The notes: a model not told the origin generated them from the letters alone. Numbered from the stretch's first letter, positions 34,603-43,742 are shown. The stretch is DNA of 64,000 bases from Pseudomonas tumuqii (GCF_013184545.1 NZ_JAAOJA010000013.1:84664-148663); one strand, 5' to 3'. A program made the numbers and translations.

Positions 34603-35430
34603 TCAGCGTTGGAATAGGGGGTAGGGATTGATCGCGGTGCCTATCCACCACTGCTTCTCGGGGCCGAGCAGGAAAATGGCGAAATGCAGGTGTGGCGCCA
34701 GCGGGTCGGCGTTGCCGGTGGCGCCGACGTAGCCGATCAGGTCGCCGCGCTTGAGCTCCTGGCCCTCTTCCAGGCCGACGGCGTAGCTGTCCAGGTGCGC
34801 GTAGTAGTAGGCGAAGGTTCCGCTCGCGTCGTATTGGTAGACGGTGAGGCCGCCGGGCACGCTGTTGAAGAGTTTCACCACCTTGCCGTCGTCGACCGCG
34901 ACTACTGGTGTCTGCAGTGGCGCCATGATGTCGAGCGCTTCGTGGCTGCGCTCGCTGCCGCGCTGGTCGTCGAAGGTGTCGTGCAGTTGCGCGGCGGTTA
35001 TGCCGGTCACGGGAATCAGCAGCGCACCGGGGTGCACCGGCAAGGGCTCGGCCTGCGTCGGCGTAACGGCGTTGTCTTCGGGCGCCGGGGTGGCCGTGAT
35101 TGGTTCGGGCGCGATCGGCTCAGGTGGACTCGGGCTGTCGGCCGGCGTCTCGGCTGGCGTCGCTGCGGCTGCGCTGGTGCGGGTCAGGCTGCTGGTGGCT
35201 GTGCTCGCAACCGGTTCCAGTGCCGTTGCGGCCGGCGGGGCGAGCGGTTCCGGCGCAGGGGGCGCGCCAGTTGCCGGCGCATCCTGCATGGGTTCGCCAG
35301 TCACGGGTGTGGACAGGGTGCTGACTTGCGCGCTCGTTGCGGCGACGTCGTTCTGCTCGTTCTGCAGGAAAATGCACAGACTCGCTGCGCCGAGGAGGGT
35401 GCCCGCTGCAGCTATCAGAATGCTCTTCAT
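34603..35430 (-). CDS. M23-family peptidoglycan peptidase-like protein, membrane-anchored
   Basis: 275 residues. One N-terminal helix (MKSILIAAAGTLLGAASLCI), a long Pro/Ala/Thr-rich linker (about 30-135), then an LytM/M23 domain: HEALDIMAP supplies His and Asp zinc ligands, YYYAHLDSYAVG and PHLHFAIF the remaining His residues. All expected zinc ligands appear present, so it may be an active endopeptidase rather than an EnvC-like activator. Encoded 12 bases downstream of the L,D-transpeptidase, so the two form a cell-wall pair. Confidence 0.88.
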   Translation of the reverse strand: MKSILIAAAGTLLGAASLCIFLQNEQNDVAATSAQVSTLSTPVTGEPMQDAPATGAPPAPEPLAPPAATALEPVASTATSSLTRTSAAAATPAETPADSPSPPEPIAPEPITATPAPEDNAVTPTQAEPLPVHPGALLIPVTGITAAQLHDTFDDQRGSERSHEALDIMAPLQTPVVAVDDGKVVKLFNSVPGGLTVYQYDASGTFAYYYAHLDSYAVGLEEGQELKRGDLIGYVGATGNADPLAPHLHFAIFLLGPEKQWWIGTAINPYPLFQR

Positions 35431-35442
35431 GGCGGCATCCGC

Positions 35443-36462
35443 TTACTCTTGCAGAAGGGCGGGTAGCCCGGGCTTGACTGCGTGTCCCATTGCCGCGACG
35501 TTCCAGTTGGTGAGGCGGATGCAGCCGTGGGATTGGGTCTTGCCGATCTTCGATGGCTCAGGCGTACCGTGGATGCCGTAATGCGGCTTGGACAAGGCGA
35601 CCCAGGCGACGCCGACGGGATTGTTCGGGCCGGGCGGGATGGTCGCCTTGGCGTGGGCGGGGTTGGCGTCCCAGAACAGCTGGGGGTTGTACTTGAACTC
35701 CGGATTTCGCGCCACGCCGAGGATCTTCCACTCGCCGAGTGGCAGCGGATCGCGCGCGCTGCCGGTGGAGGCGGGAAACTGCGCGATGATTGCATCTGCG
35801 GCATCGAAGAGGGTGACGGTCGAGTCGGACTTGTCGACCACCACGCGTGCGGCCTTGGCCAGGGGCGCTGCCGAGGCGAGGTTGGGCACGACGATCGATT
35901 CGCCGGCGCGGCCCAGATCCCGGCCCGGATTGAGCTGTGCCAGCAGCGTGGGGCTGGCGTGGAATTTCTCGCCGAGCGCTTCCGCCGGGTCGCGGTAACC
36001 CAGGGCGTCGAGCTGGGCCTGCGCCATCATGTCGGCTGGAATCTGCTGGAAGGGCCCGGCAACGTCGGCCTCGGTGATGGTATAGCTCACCAGCACCGGC
36101 TCGATGTCGGCGTTGAGTGCCGCCCAGGTGGCTTCGTCCATGACGCCGCTGGCGGGCAGGCCGTTGTTTTTCTGGAAGCCGCTGATGGCGATGCGGGTGT
36201 TCGAGCCGAAACTGGCGTCGACCTCGCCCGGATAGAAGCGCGCGCGATCGAGCAGGATCTGTGCGCGCAGCACCGCGACGTTGCGCTGCTTGGGGCCGAC
36301 CTCGCCGCGCAGGCTGGCGTCGTTGGCGATCTCGGCGGTGAACAACGGCGCAGCGGCGCCGTCTTCGGGGGTGAGCGGCGTGGCGGTGGCGAGTGCGAAT
36401 GGCACGGCTGCTGCCTGAAGGGCCAGCATGACGGCGCAGGTGAACATGGTTTTGCTGTTCAA
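35443..36462 (-). CDS. L,D-transpeptidase (YkuD) with peptidoglycan-binding domain
   Basis: 339 residues from a TTG start. The TTG at 36462 has a GAGGA site at proper distance, whereas the ATG at 36447 has none, so TTG is preferred. It gives the signal peptide MNSKTMFTCAVMLALQAAAV ending near FALA. A PG_binding_1 region (YPGEVDASFGSNTRIAISGF) precedes a LysM-like stretch and the YkuD domain with catalytic SHGCIRLTNWN and upstream HGTPEP. Makes 3-3 cross-links or attaches lipoproteins to peptidoglycan in the periplasm. Followed closely by the M23 gene. Confidence 0.9.
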   Translation of the reverse strand: MNSKTMFTCAVMLALQAAAVPFALATATPLTPEDGAAAPLFTAEIANDASLRGEVGPKQRNVAVLRAQILLDRARFYPGEVDASFGSNTRIAISGFQKNNGLPASGVMDEATWAALNADIEPVLVSYTITEADVAGPFQQIPADMMAQAQLDALGYRDPAEALGEKFHASPTLLAQLNPGRDLGRAGESIVVPNLASAAPLAKAARVVVDKSDSTVTLFDAADAIIAQFPASTGSARDPLPLGEWKILGVARNPEFKYNPQLFWDANPAHAKATIPPGPNNPVGVAWVALSKPHYGIHGTPEPSKIGKTQSHGCIRLTNWNVAAMGHAVKPGLPALLQE

Positions 36463-36754
36463 GATGCGATCCTCGAGCGAACAAACAGGGCGAACTCCAG
36501 CGTGTTCGAGCAGGCTCGACACACCTTTGGCGTGTTGTAGGTCATAAGGAATCGACGTGCCATTAATGCACAGTAATGGTGGTTACAGGCAGAAGCACTT
36601 GGGCAAAACGCCCGCCTGCTGCCCAAGGCCCTGACATTCTCCGCGCCTGGCGGCGTGAGGTGATCGAGCGAGGTGTTCACAGGTAATTTGATCGGGCCGG
36701 CGGGGAGGAGTTCCTGACGGCCCGTGCGCGGGGCGATGCTGCCCGCGGCGGCGC

Positions 36755-37285
36755 CTACTCGGCCTGGGCGGCTTTCAGCGCTTCATAGGCCGGTGCGGCG
36801 TAGATACCGATTTCCACCGCCAGCTCCAGCACCCGCGCGAGGTCGTTGCGGTAGACCAGCACGGCTTGCAGTTCGTCATCCAGCGCCTCGCTGAAGTCCA
36901 CCAGGACATAGCCGCCGGTCTCCGGCGACAGGCTGCCGAGTTGCACCTGGATGCGGTTGAGCGCCTTGAGCGGCTCGACCTTGACCAGCTGCTTGGGCTT
37001 GAGCACGAAGCTGACCTGCGGGCCGAAGGAGTCGACGATCTGCTGGAACAACTGCTCGTAGCTGTCGGCCTGGAACAGCACGGTATCCGGCAGGCTGCCG
37101 ACCACCACCCACTCGCCGAGCGGGATCGGGAAGCTGTCGTCGTAGTTGATGTCCGGGTTGGCGGCGAGGAAGGCCTGCGGGTCGGCGTAGGCCTGGGCCG
37201 CCTCGTCGGCGATGCGCGCGACGTCTTCGGCCAGCATGCAGCCCGAGCTTATCTTGCTGATCAATTCTTCGAGCTGGGCTTTCAT
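36755..37285 (-). CDS. Hypothetical protein of unknown function
   Basis: 176 residues, not recognised. A helical N-terminus (MKAQLEELISKISSGCMLAE) precedes a mixed alpha/beta part with PIPLGEWVVVGSLPDTVLFQ. No signal peptide or membrane helix. Acidic overall. The start is taken at the ATG after GGAG (spacing about 6), not the in-frame ATG at 37450, which lies in REP-like sequence. The 292 bases between it and the transpeptidase hold no supported gene. Confidence 0.55.
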   Translation of the reverse strand: MKAQLEELISKISSGCMLAEDVARIADEAAQAYADPQAFLAANPDINYDDSFPIPLGEWVVVGSLPDTVLFQADSYEQLFQQIVDSFGPQVSFVLKPKQLVKVEPLKALNRIQVQLGSLSPETGGYVLVDFSEALDDELQAVLVYRNDLARVLELAVEIGIYAAPAYEALKAAQAE

Positions 37286-37390
37286 CGGTACGCTCCTGGG
37301 GGGCGGTTGAATAGTGGGCGCAAGGATAAGGGAAATGTGTGGTTTCGGCGCGCGGAAAGTCATGCACAAGCCTCGCAGGGCGTAGGCGCG

Positions 37391-37501
37391 GCGGGGGCGC
37401 CCAGTTCCAAGGCCGCGATAGGGCTTGCCCGCAAAAGGCATCGCGGGCATGGCCCGCTCCTAGGAAACCCCTGAATCCCGTAGCCCGGATGCAATCCGGG
37501 G
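37391..37501. repeat. Composite REP repeat, family 2
   Basis: Carries GGCATCGCGGGCATGGCCCG with CTCCTAG after it, a GAAAC-CCTGAA linker, and GTAGCCCGGATGCAATCCGG, matching the order at 16936-16995. It fills much of the 436-base gap before gluQ. Confidence 0.75.
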
Positions 37502-37561
37502 GGTATCGAGGGTTAGGGTTTGCCTGGCCGTTGTCGGAGCGTTCGGAGGCGCCCGCAGCCC

Positions 37562-37647
37562 GTGGGAGGGGGCGGGCGGCGATCCGCTTTAGCCGCGAAG
37601 ATTTGCAGGTGCTTCGAGGACTTTTCGCGGCTAAAGCCCCTCCCACG
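37562..37647. repeat. REP-type inverted repeat, family 3
   Basis: Outer arms GTGGGAGGGG / CCCCTCCCAC and inner arms GCTTTAGCCGCGAA / TTCGCGGCTAAAGC, separated by a short loop. A distinct REP family from the GTAGGAGC elements. Confidence 0.8.
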
Positions 37648-37721
37648 TTGCTCGGTAGCAGCGCCTGGCGATCCGCATCAGCAATGAGTTTTTTTGGGCG
37701 GCACGGACGAGTGTCGCGGCA

Positions 37722-38609
37722 TCAGCGCAGTTGCGTCTCGGCCAGGGTGCGGCTGTGCGGGATGCGCTCGACGTTCCAGTGGCTGACCGCCCAGGCCAGC
37801 AGTTCGGGTGGGCGGGCGTGCTCCAGTTCGCCGGGCAGTGTTTGCCCCAGGGCGCGCAGGGCGCGAACCAGCAGCGGCGCGGCCTGGTCGCTCGGCAGCG
37901 GTGGCGAGCGGTAGGACTTGCCCAGCTTGTTCCCGTCCGGCTGGATGATCAGCGGTACATGCAGGTAGCGGGGTTGCGCCAGGCCGAGCAGTTCCTGCAG
38001 GTACAGCTGGCGCGGGGTGGAATCGAGCAGGTCGGCGCCGCGCACCACGTCGGTGACGCCTTGCCAGGCATCGTCGAGCACCACCGCCAGTTGGTAGGCG
38101 TAGAAGCCGTCGCGCCGACGAATGACGAAGTCGCCGACCTCGCGGCCCAGGTGCTGGTGGTACTCGCCCTGCACTCGGTCGATAAAGCCGTAGCTCAGGT
38201 TCGGCACGCGCAGGCGGATCGCGGCGTTCTGTGGCGCATGCCCGGCGTCGCGGCAAGTGCCGGGATAGATGCCGTGGTAGCCTTCCAGTTGCTTGCGCGA
38301 GCAGGTGCAGGCATAGGCCAGGCCCTGTTGCAGCAAACGCTCGACCAGCGCCTGGTACTCGGCATGCCGCTGGCTCTGGCGCACCAGCTCACCGTCCCAG
38401 TGCAGGCCGTAGCTCTCCAGGGTGCTGAGGATCGCGTCCTGGGCGCCGGGGACTTCCCGTGGCGGGTCGAGGTCTTCCATACGCAGCAGCCAACGCCCGC
38501 CTACCGCGCGCGCGTCGAGGTAGGACGCCAGCGCCGCGACCAATGAGCCGAAGTGCAGGTAACCACTGGGGGTAGGGGCGAAACGGCCGATATAAGCGGG
38601 AGCGTTCAT
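37722..38609 (-). CDS. gluQ: Glutamyl-Q tRNA(Asp) synthetase
   Basis: 295 residues. A GluRS paralogue lacking the anticodon domain that attaches glutamate to queuosine at position 34 of tRNA(Asp). HIGH-like APTPSGYLHFGSL, and the zinc site C101-C103-Y115-C119, as in E. coli YadB. The KMSKS-like loop reads NKLGKSYRS. Encoded next to dksA, the usual arrangement in gammaproteobacteria. Confidence 0.95.
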   Translation of the reverse strand: MNAPAYIGRFAPTPSGYLHFGSLVAALASYLDARAVGGRWLLRMEDLDPPREVPGAQDAILSTLESYGLHWDGELVRQSQRHAEYQALVERLLQQGLAYACTCSRKQLEGYHGIYPGTCRDAGHAPQNAAIRLRVPNLSYGFIDRVQGEYHQHLGREVGDFVIRRRDGFYAYQLAVVLDDAWQGVTDVVRGADLLDSTPRQLYLQELLGLAQPRYLHVPLIIQPDGNKLGKSYRSPPLPSDQAAPLLVRALRALGQTLPGELEHARPPELLAWAVSHWNVERIPHSRTLAETQLR

Positions 38610-38659
38610 GCGGACGAATATACAGGCTGCGGGCGGCTGGCTGGTGCGTGAGGAACGAC

Positions 38660-38681
38660 AAGGGGTGCCGCAGCACCCCTT
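38660..38681 (-). terminator. Hairpin between dksA and gluQ
   Basis: AAGGGGTGC-TGCG-GCACCCCTT, a perfect 9-bp stem with tetraloop, lies after the dksA stop on its strand. The following tract is only mildly U-rich, so it may reduce rather than stop readthrough into gluQ. Confidence 0.6.
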
Positions 38682-38699
38682 GGGTCAGACCAGAGCAGA

Positions 38700-39143
38700 T
38701 CAGGAACCGATCTGTTTTTCCTTGATTTCCGCCAGAGTCTTGCAATCGATGCACAAGGTGGCGGTGGGGCGGGCTTCCAGACGGCGGATGCCGATCTCGA
38801 CGCCGCAGGAGTCGCACCAGCCGTAATCGTTGTCCTCGATCAGTTGCAGCGTTTCGTCGATCTTCTTGATCAACTTGCGCTCACGATCACGAGCACGCAG
38901 TTCCAGGCTGAATTCTTCTTCCTGGCTGGCACGGTCTGCCGGGTCCGGGAAGTTGGCTGCCTCGTCCTGCATGTGGTGCACGGTACGGTCGACTTCCTGC
39001 ATCAGCTCCAGCTTCCACTTGTTGAGGATGCTGGTGAAGTGGGCGCGCATTGGCTCACCCATGTACTCCTCACCCTTGACTTCTTTATAGGGTTCGAAGC
39101 CACGAATCAGTTGACTGCTTTTTGCTTTCGCTTTTGTAGGCAT
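38700..39143 (-). CDS. dksA: RNA polymerase-binding transcription factor DksA
   Basis: 147 residues. Coiled-coil factor that enters the RNA polymerase secondary channel and works with ppGpp. The coiled-coil tip region FPDPADRAS holds the conserved acidic residues. The zinc finger has CDSCG and CIDC. The start MPTKAKAKSSQ is chosen by family length (148 in P. aeruginosa); a longer open frame starting at 39296 adds non-family sequence. Confidence 0.96.
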   Translation of the reverse strand: MPTKAKAKSSQLIRGFEPYKEVKGEEYMGEPMRAHFTSILNKWKLELMQEVDRTVHHMQDEAANFPDPADRASQEEEFSLELRARDRERKLIKKIDETLQLIEDNDYGWCDSCGVEIGIRRLEARPTATLCIDCKTLAEIKEKQIGS

Positions 39144-39340
39144 GGATGACCGCCTCTCACTCTCTCTAGTCCACTGCGCAGGATGGTGTCCATTGCCGGG
39201 AAAAAACCCGGCCCTGCGGCTGCAAGCGGGCGAACTTACCAGATCAACACCAGCCGCGCCACTCCCGGTTGTCGTGGTTGCTGCCGTTTCGCTCATGGCT
39301 TGGGTAGAATCCGCGCCTCAACCTCTATCAAGGCAGGTCC

Positions 39341-40522
39341 ATGGCCCCGTCCTACAGTGCGCGCAGCCGCGCCATCGAACCCTTTCATGTCATGGCCCTG
39401 CTGGCTCGCGCCAACCAGTTGCAAGCCGCCGGTGTCGATGTAATCCATCTGGAGATCGGCGAGCCGGACTTCACCACCGCCGCGCCGATCGTGGCCGCGG
39501 GCCAGGCCGCCTTGGCCGCCGGGCATACTCGCTATACCGCTGCGCGAGGAATACCGGCGCTGCGTGAAGCGATTGCCGGGTTCTACGCTCAGCGTTATCG
39601 CTTGAGCATAGACCCTGAGCGAATTTTGATTACCCCGGGTGGCTCCGGCGCGCTGTTATTGGCCACCAGTCTGTTGGTCGACCCGGGCAAGCACTGGCTG
39701 CTGGCCGATCCGGGCTACCCGTGCAACCGGCATTTCCTGCGCCTGGTCGAAGGCGCCGCGCAGCTTGTTCCGGTAGGCCCGGAGGTGCGCTATCAACTGA
39801 CCGCGGATCTGGTCGCCCGGCATTGGGACAAGGACAGCGTCGGCGCGTTGGTTGCCTCGCCGGCCAACCCGACCGGCACGCTGTTGTCCCGTGAGGAGCT
39901 GGGCGGACTGTCCCGGGCGCTGAAAGAACGCGGTGGCCATCTGGTGGTCGACGAGATCTATCACGGCCTGACCTATGGCGTGGACGCCAGCAGCGTGCTG
40001 GAAGTGGACGACGACGCCTTCGTGCTCAACAGCTTCTCCAAGTATTTCGGCATGACCGGCTGGCGTCTCGGCTGGCTGGTGGCACCGCAGGCGGCGGTGG
40101 CGGACCTGGAAAAGCTGGCGCAGAACCTCTATATCAGCGCGCCGAGCATGGCCCAACATGCCGCGCTGGCCTGTTTCGAGGCACCGACCCTGGAGATTCT
40201 CGAGCAGCGTCGACATGAGTTCGCCCGCCGTCGCGACTTCCTGCTGCCGGCGTTGCGCGAGCTGGGCTTCAAGATTGCCGTTGAGCCCGAAGGCGCCTTC
40301 TATCTGTATGCCGATATCAGCGCCTTTGGCGGCGATGCCTTCGCCTTCTGTCAGCACTTCCTGGAGACCGAGCATGTGGCCTTCACCCCGGGGCTGGACT
40401 TCGGTCGGCACCTGGCCAGCCAGCATGTGCGGTTCTCCTATACCCAGGATCTGCCGCGTCTGCAGCAGGCCGTCGAGCGGATTGCCCGTGGCCTGAAGAC
40501 CTGGCGCCCCGATGCGCTTTGA
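39341..40522 (+). CDS. Class I/II pyridoxal-phosphate aminotransferase
   Basis: 393 residues, aspartate-aminotransferase fold type I. IHLEIGEPDF at the N-terminus, ITPGGSGALLLATSLL, SPANPTGTLLSREEL, VDEIYHGLTY, and the PLP lysine in SFSKYFGMTGWRLGW. The conserved Arg that binds the substrate carboxylate is in HVRFSYTQD. Amino acid specificity cannot be assigned. Its 3' end overlaps sfsA by 11 bases, so the two are co-translated. Lies beside dksA as in other pseudomonads. Confidence 0.92.
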   Translation: MAPSYSARSRAIEPFHVMALLARANQLQAAGVDVIHLEIGEPDFTTAAPIVAAGQAALAAGHTRYTAARGIPALREAIAGFYAQRYRLSIDPERILITPGGSGALLLATSLLVDPGKHWLLADPGYPCNRHFLRLVEGAAQLVPVGPEVRYQLTADLVARHWDKDSVGALVASPANPTGTLLSREELGGLSRALKERGGHLVVDEIYHGLTYGVDASSVLEVDDDAFVLNSFSKYFGMTGWRLGWLVAPQAAVADLEKLAQNLYISAPSMAQHAALACFEAPTLEILEQRRHEFARRRDFLLPALRELGFKIAVEPEGAFYLYADISAFGGDAFAFCQHFLETEHVAFTPGLDFGRHLASQHVRFSYTQDLPRLQQAVERIARGLKTWRPDAL

Positions 40523-41219
40523 ACCCGCGCTGGAGCAGGGCCGACTGCTGCGCCGCTACAAACGCTTCCTGGCCGATATCGAAAGCGCCAGCGGCGAGCG
40601 GCTGACCATTCATTGTCCCAACACCGGCTCGATGCTCAACTGCATGAGCGAAGGCGCGCGGGTCTGGTTCAGTCGCTCCAATGATCCCAAACGCAAGCTG
40701 CCGGGCACCTGGGAGCTCGGCGAAACCCCGCAGGGTCGCCTGGCGGTGATCAATACCGCGCGCGCCAACGGCCTGGTCGAGGAGGCGCTGCGTGGTGGGC
40801 TGATCACAGAACTCGCCGGCTTCACCGCCTTGAAGAGTGAAGTGCCCTATGGCCAGGAGCGCAGCCGCATCGATTTCCGCCTGGATTACCCGAGCGGCGC
40901 CGCCTTCGTCGAAGTCAAGAGCGTGACCCTGGGCTATGCCGACAGCCGGATCGCGGCTTTTCCCGATGCGCGCACCGAACGTGGCGCCAAGCACCTGCGC
41001 GAACTGGCGACGCTGGCGCGTGATGGCGTGCGGGCGGTGCAGCTGTATTGCGTCAACCTGACGGAGATCGATGCGGTGCGCCCGGCCGGAGAGATCGACC
41101 CGGTCTACGCCGCGGCTTTGCGCGAGGCAGTGAACGCGGGTGTCGAGGTGCTGGCCTATGGCGCGCAGATCACCCCGCAGGAAATCCGCCTGGCGCGCCG
41201 GCTCGCGGTGCAGTTGTAG
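40512..41219 (+). CDS. sfsA: Sugar fermentation stimulation protein homologue
   Basis: 235 residues of the SfsA family: YKRFLADIE, HCPNTGSMLNCMSEGARVWF, RIDFRLDYPSGAAFVEVKSV and ARTERGAKHLREL. The PD-(D/E)xK-like arrangement (D, E-x-K) suggests a nuclease-type fold; the E. coli protein was named for a sugar fermentation phenotype and its biochemical role is uncertain. Starts within the aminotransferase gene (11-base overlap). Confidence 0.95.
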   Translation: MRFEPALEQGRLLRRYKRFLADIESASGERLTIHCPNTGSMLNCMSEGARVWFSRSNDPKRKLPGTWELGETPQGRLAVINTARANGLVEEALRGGLITELAGFTALKSEVPYGQERSRIDFRLDYPSGAAFVEVKSVTLGYADSRIAAFPDARTERGAKHLRELATLARDGVRAVQLYCVNLTEIDAVRPAGEIDPVYAAALREAVNAGVEVLAYGAQITPQEIRLARRLAVQL

Positions 41220-41442
41220 ATTCGTCGGGTGCGCACCGGCGTCCGAGGCCATGGCGTGGGTTTTATTGGTGCGCACAGCCTAGGCGGCCCCGCACACCCT
41301 GCGCGGTGTCGATGTTCTCCCGGATTGCATCCGGGCTACGACTTTGCGGCCATTCACCGTAGGGTGCGCCGTGCGCACCGGCGTCTAAGGTTATGGCGTG
41401 GGGCGCGGTAATCGGCGCCTTCCCGGATTGCCTCCGGGCTAC
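41220..41442. repeat. Paired repeats after sfsA
   Basis: Two copies of GTGCGCACCGGCGTC with a TATGGCGTGG-type tail (about 41229-41254 and 41371-41401) and two copies of CCCGGATTGC(a/c)TCCGGGCTAC (about 41319-41339 and 41422-41442). The second overlaps the stop codon of the Rieske gene. The CCCGGATTGCATCCGGG core is the reverse complement of the family 2 REP seen at 16976 and 37480. Confidence 0.7.
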
Positions 41443-41762
41443 AACTCGACCCAGATCCCTTCGCGGTTTTCCGTGCAGGTCAGCGCGTGCAGCGATTGCC
41501 CGGCACAGGGCCCGGCGACGCACTCGCCCGAGTCGATGAGAAACAGTGCGCCGTGGGTGGCGCACTGGATCAGGCTGGCGCTGTGGTCGAGAAACTGGTC
41601 CGGCAGCCATTCCAGGCTGATGCCCTTGTGCGGGCAGCGGTTGCGGTAGGCGAACACCTGGCCGTCCTTGCGCACGGCGAACAGCTTCTCGCGGTCAATC
41701 ACGAAGCCCCGGCTCTGACCTTCGGCCAGCTCATGCGGGGCGCATAAACGCATCATCAGCAT
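41439..41762 (-). CDS. Rieske [2Fe-2S] ferredoxin-like protein
   Basis: 107 residues. The cluster ligands are in CPHKG and CATHGALF (C-x-H ... C-x2-H). Small soluble Rieske proteins of this size act as electron carriers or subunits of dioxygenase/nitrite reductase-type systems; no partner oxygenase is nearby. Single gene, divergent from phuU. The stop lies inside a REP-like repeat. Confidence 0.9.
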   Translation of the reverse strand: MLMMRLCAPHELAEGQSRGFVIDREKLFAVRKDGQVFAYRNRCPHKGISLEWLPDQFLDHSASLIQCATHGALFLIDSGECVAGPCAGQSLHALTCTENREGIWVEL

Positions 41763-41937
41763 CTCCAGAATAGGCCGCCATTATCCCGGACTGCGCCGGC
41801 TTGCCAAGCGCAGCGCGCCTGCCCGAGCAGAAAAGCCGGCGGTTGGCGCTGGCGCTAGCGCGGGATTGACTGGCGGCCTGCGGCGCAGCCTTTTATCCTG
41901 CCAGCCACTCTCTGACCGCAGAAGCCCAACCCACGCC

Positions 41938-42975
41938 ATGAATCCTGTCATTCAGCCGCGCTCACTGTTTATCGCGCTGGGCCTGTTGCTGGTGCTCGCG
42001 CTCTGGTTATCCCTGGCGCTGGGGCCGGTCAGCCTGCCGCTGGCCGATACCCTGCAAGCGGCGCTGCGCCTGCTCGGCCTGCCGGTGGGGGGCGTCGAAC
42101 TGGAGCAGGCCGAATTGATCCTCGGACAGATCCGCCTGCCGCGTACCCTGCTGGGCCTGACCGTCGGCGCGGTGCTGGCGCTGTGCGGGGTGGCGATGCA
42201 GGGCCTGTTCCGCAACCCCTTGGCCGATCCCGGTCTGGTCGGCGTCTCCAGCGGTGCGGCCTTGGGCGCGGCGGTCGCGATTGTCGGCGGCGCGGCGCTG
42301 GGCGGCCTCCCAGAGGTTTTCGCGCCTTATCTGTTGTCGTTTTGCGCCTTCATCGGCGGTCTCGGGGTGACCGCCCTGGTCTATCGCCTGGGCCGCCGCG
42401 CCGGTGAGACCAGCGTGGCGACCATGCTCCTGGCCGGCATCGCCCTGACCGCCCTGGCCGGTGCGGCGATTGGCCTGTTCACCTACCTGGCAGATGACGC
42501 CACCCTGCGCACCCTGACCTTCTGGAACCTCGGCAGCCTTAATGGTGCGAGTTACCAGCGGTTGTGGCCGCTGCTGCTGGTCACCATCGCGGTGGCGCTG
42601 TGGCTGCCGCGCCGGGCCAGGGCGCTGAATGCCCTGTTGCTCGGCGAGTCGGAGGCGCGCCACCTCGGCTTCGGCGTGGAGCGGATCAAGCGCGAGCTGG
42701 TGCTGTGTACCGCCCTGGGTGTCGGCGCCGCGGTGGCGGCGGCGGGGATGATCGGCTTCATCGGCCTGGTGGTGCCGCATCTGATGCGTCTGCTGGTCGG
42801 CCCGGATCACCGTGTGCTGCTGCCGGCCTCGGCACTGGCGGGCGCCAGCCTGCTGCTGCTGGCCGACCTGGCCGCGCGACTGCTGCTGGCGCCGGCGGAG
42901 CTGCCGATCGGCATCGTCACCGCCTTGCTCGGCGCGCCGTTCTTTCTCTATCTGTTGTTGCGGGGGCGGGTCTGA
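41938..42975 (+). CDS. phuU: Heme ABC transporter permease
   Basis: 345 residues of the FecCD/BtuC permease family with about ten helices. LPRTLLGLTVGAVLALCGVA, MQGLFRNPLADPGLVGVSSG and GMIGFIGLVVPHLMRLLVGP are the family hallmarks. The start MNPVIQPRSLF is chosen by alignment; an in-frame start at 41866 is longer than family. Heme specificity is inferred from the following PhuV and PhuW homologues. The stop overlaps the phuV start (TGATG). The usual upstream phuR, phuS and phuT are absent. Confidence 0.88.
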   Translation: MNPVIQPRSLFIALGLLLVLALWLSLALGPVSLPLADTLQAALRLLGLPVGGVELEQAELILGQIRLPRTLLGLTVGAVLALCGVAMQGLFRNPLADPGLVGVSSGAALGAAVAIVGGAALGGLPEVFAPYLLSFCAFIGGLGVTALVYRLGRRAGETSVATMLLAGIALTALAGAAIGLFTYLADDATLRTLTFWNLGSLNGASYQRLWPLLLVTIAVALWLPRRARALNALLLGESEARHLGFGVERIKRELVLCTALGVGAAVAAAGMIGFIGLVVPHLMRLLVGPDHRVLLPASALAGASLLLLADLAARLLLAPAELPIGIVTALLGAPFFLYLLLRGRV

Positions 42976-43742
42976 TGCTGCGAGCGGAAAACCTGGCGGT
43001 GCAGCGCGGTTCCCGTACCGTATTGAGCGATATCGACCTGGCACTGCAACCGGGCGAAGTGCTCGGCGTGCTCGGCCCCAATGGCGCCGGCAAGAGCACC
43101 TTGCTCGGTGCGCTCTGCGGCGAACTGCCGCCGTCCCGCGGGCAGGTGCTGCTCGACCAGCGCCGCCTCGGCGACTGGCCGGGCGCCGAGCGCGCCCGGC
43201 GGCTGGCGGTGTTGCCACAAACTTCGACGCTGAACTTCGCCTTCCGCGTCGAAGAGGTCGTGGCCATGGGCCGGCTGCCCCATGCCAGTGGTCAGCTGCG
43301 TGATGCGCAGATCGTCGGCGAGGCGCTGCAGGCGGCGGATGCCGCCCATCTGGCCGGGCGCAGCTACCTGGCCCTGTCCGGCGGCGAGCGTCAGCGCGTG
43401 CACCTGGCGCGGGTGTTGGCGCAACTCTGGCCGGGTGGCGAGGGGCAGATCCTGTTGCTCGACGAGCCGACCTCGATGCTCGATCCCTTGCACCAGCACA
43501 CCACCCTGCAAGCCACCCGGGCCTTTGCCGAACGGGGCGCGGCGGTGCTGGTGATCCTGCATGATCTGAATCTGGCCGCGCGTTACTGCGACCGTTTGCT
43601 GTTGCTCGATCGCGGTCGTGCGCATGCCCTCGGCAGCCCGGAACAGGTTCTGCGCGCCGAGCCGCTGCAGGCGGTATTCGGCCTGGAAGTGCTGGTGCAG
43701 CGCCATCCGCAACGGGGGCATCCACTGATCGTCGCGCGCTAG
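42975..43742 (+). CDS. phuV: Heme ABC transporter ATP-binding protein
   Basis: 255 residues, HmuV/PhuV type. Walker A GPNGAGKST, Q-loop PQTSTLNFAF, signature LSGGERQRVHLARVLAQL, Walker B ILLLDEPTSMLD, and switch His in VILHDLNLAARYCD. It energises PhuU for transport of heme from periplasm to cytoplasm. Translationally coupled to phuU. Confidence 0.9.
   Translation: MLRAENLAVQRGSRTVLSDIDLALQPGEVLGVLGPNGAGKSTLLGALCGELPPSRGQVLLDQRRLGDWPGAERARRLAVLPQTSTLNFAFRVEEVVAMGRLPHASGQLRDAQIVGEALQAADAAHLAGRSYLALSGGERQRVHLARVLAQLWPGGEGQILLLDEPTSMLDPLHQHTTLQATRAFAERGAAVLVILHDLNLAARYCDRLLLLDRGRAHALGSPEQVLRAEPLQAVFGLEVLVQRHPQRGHPLIVAR

Noticed and set aside
39144..39296. N-terminal extension of dksA
   Set aside because: Adds about 50 residues absent from DksA and spans the promoter region.
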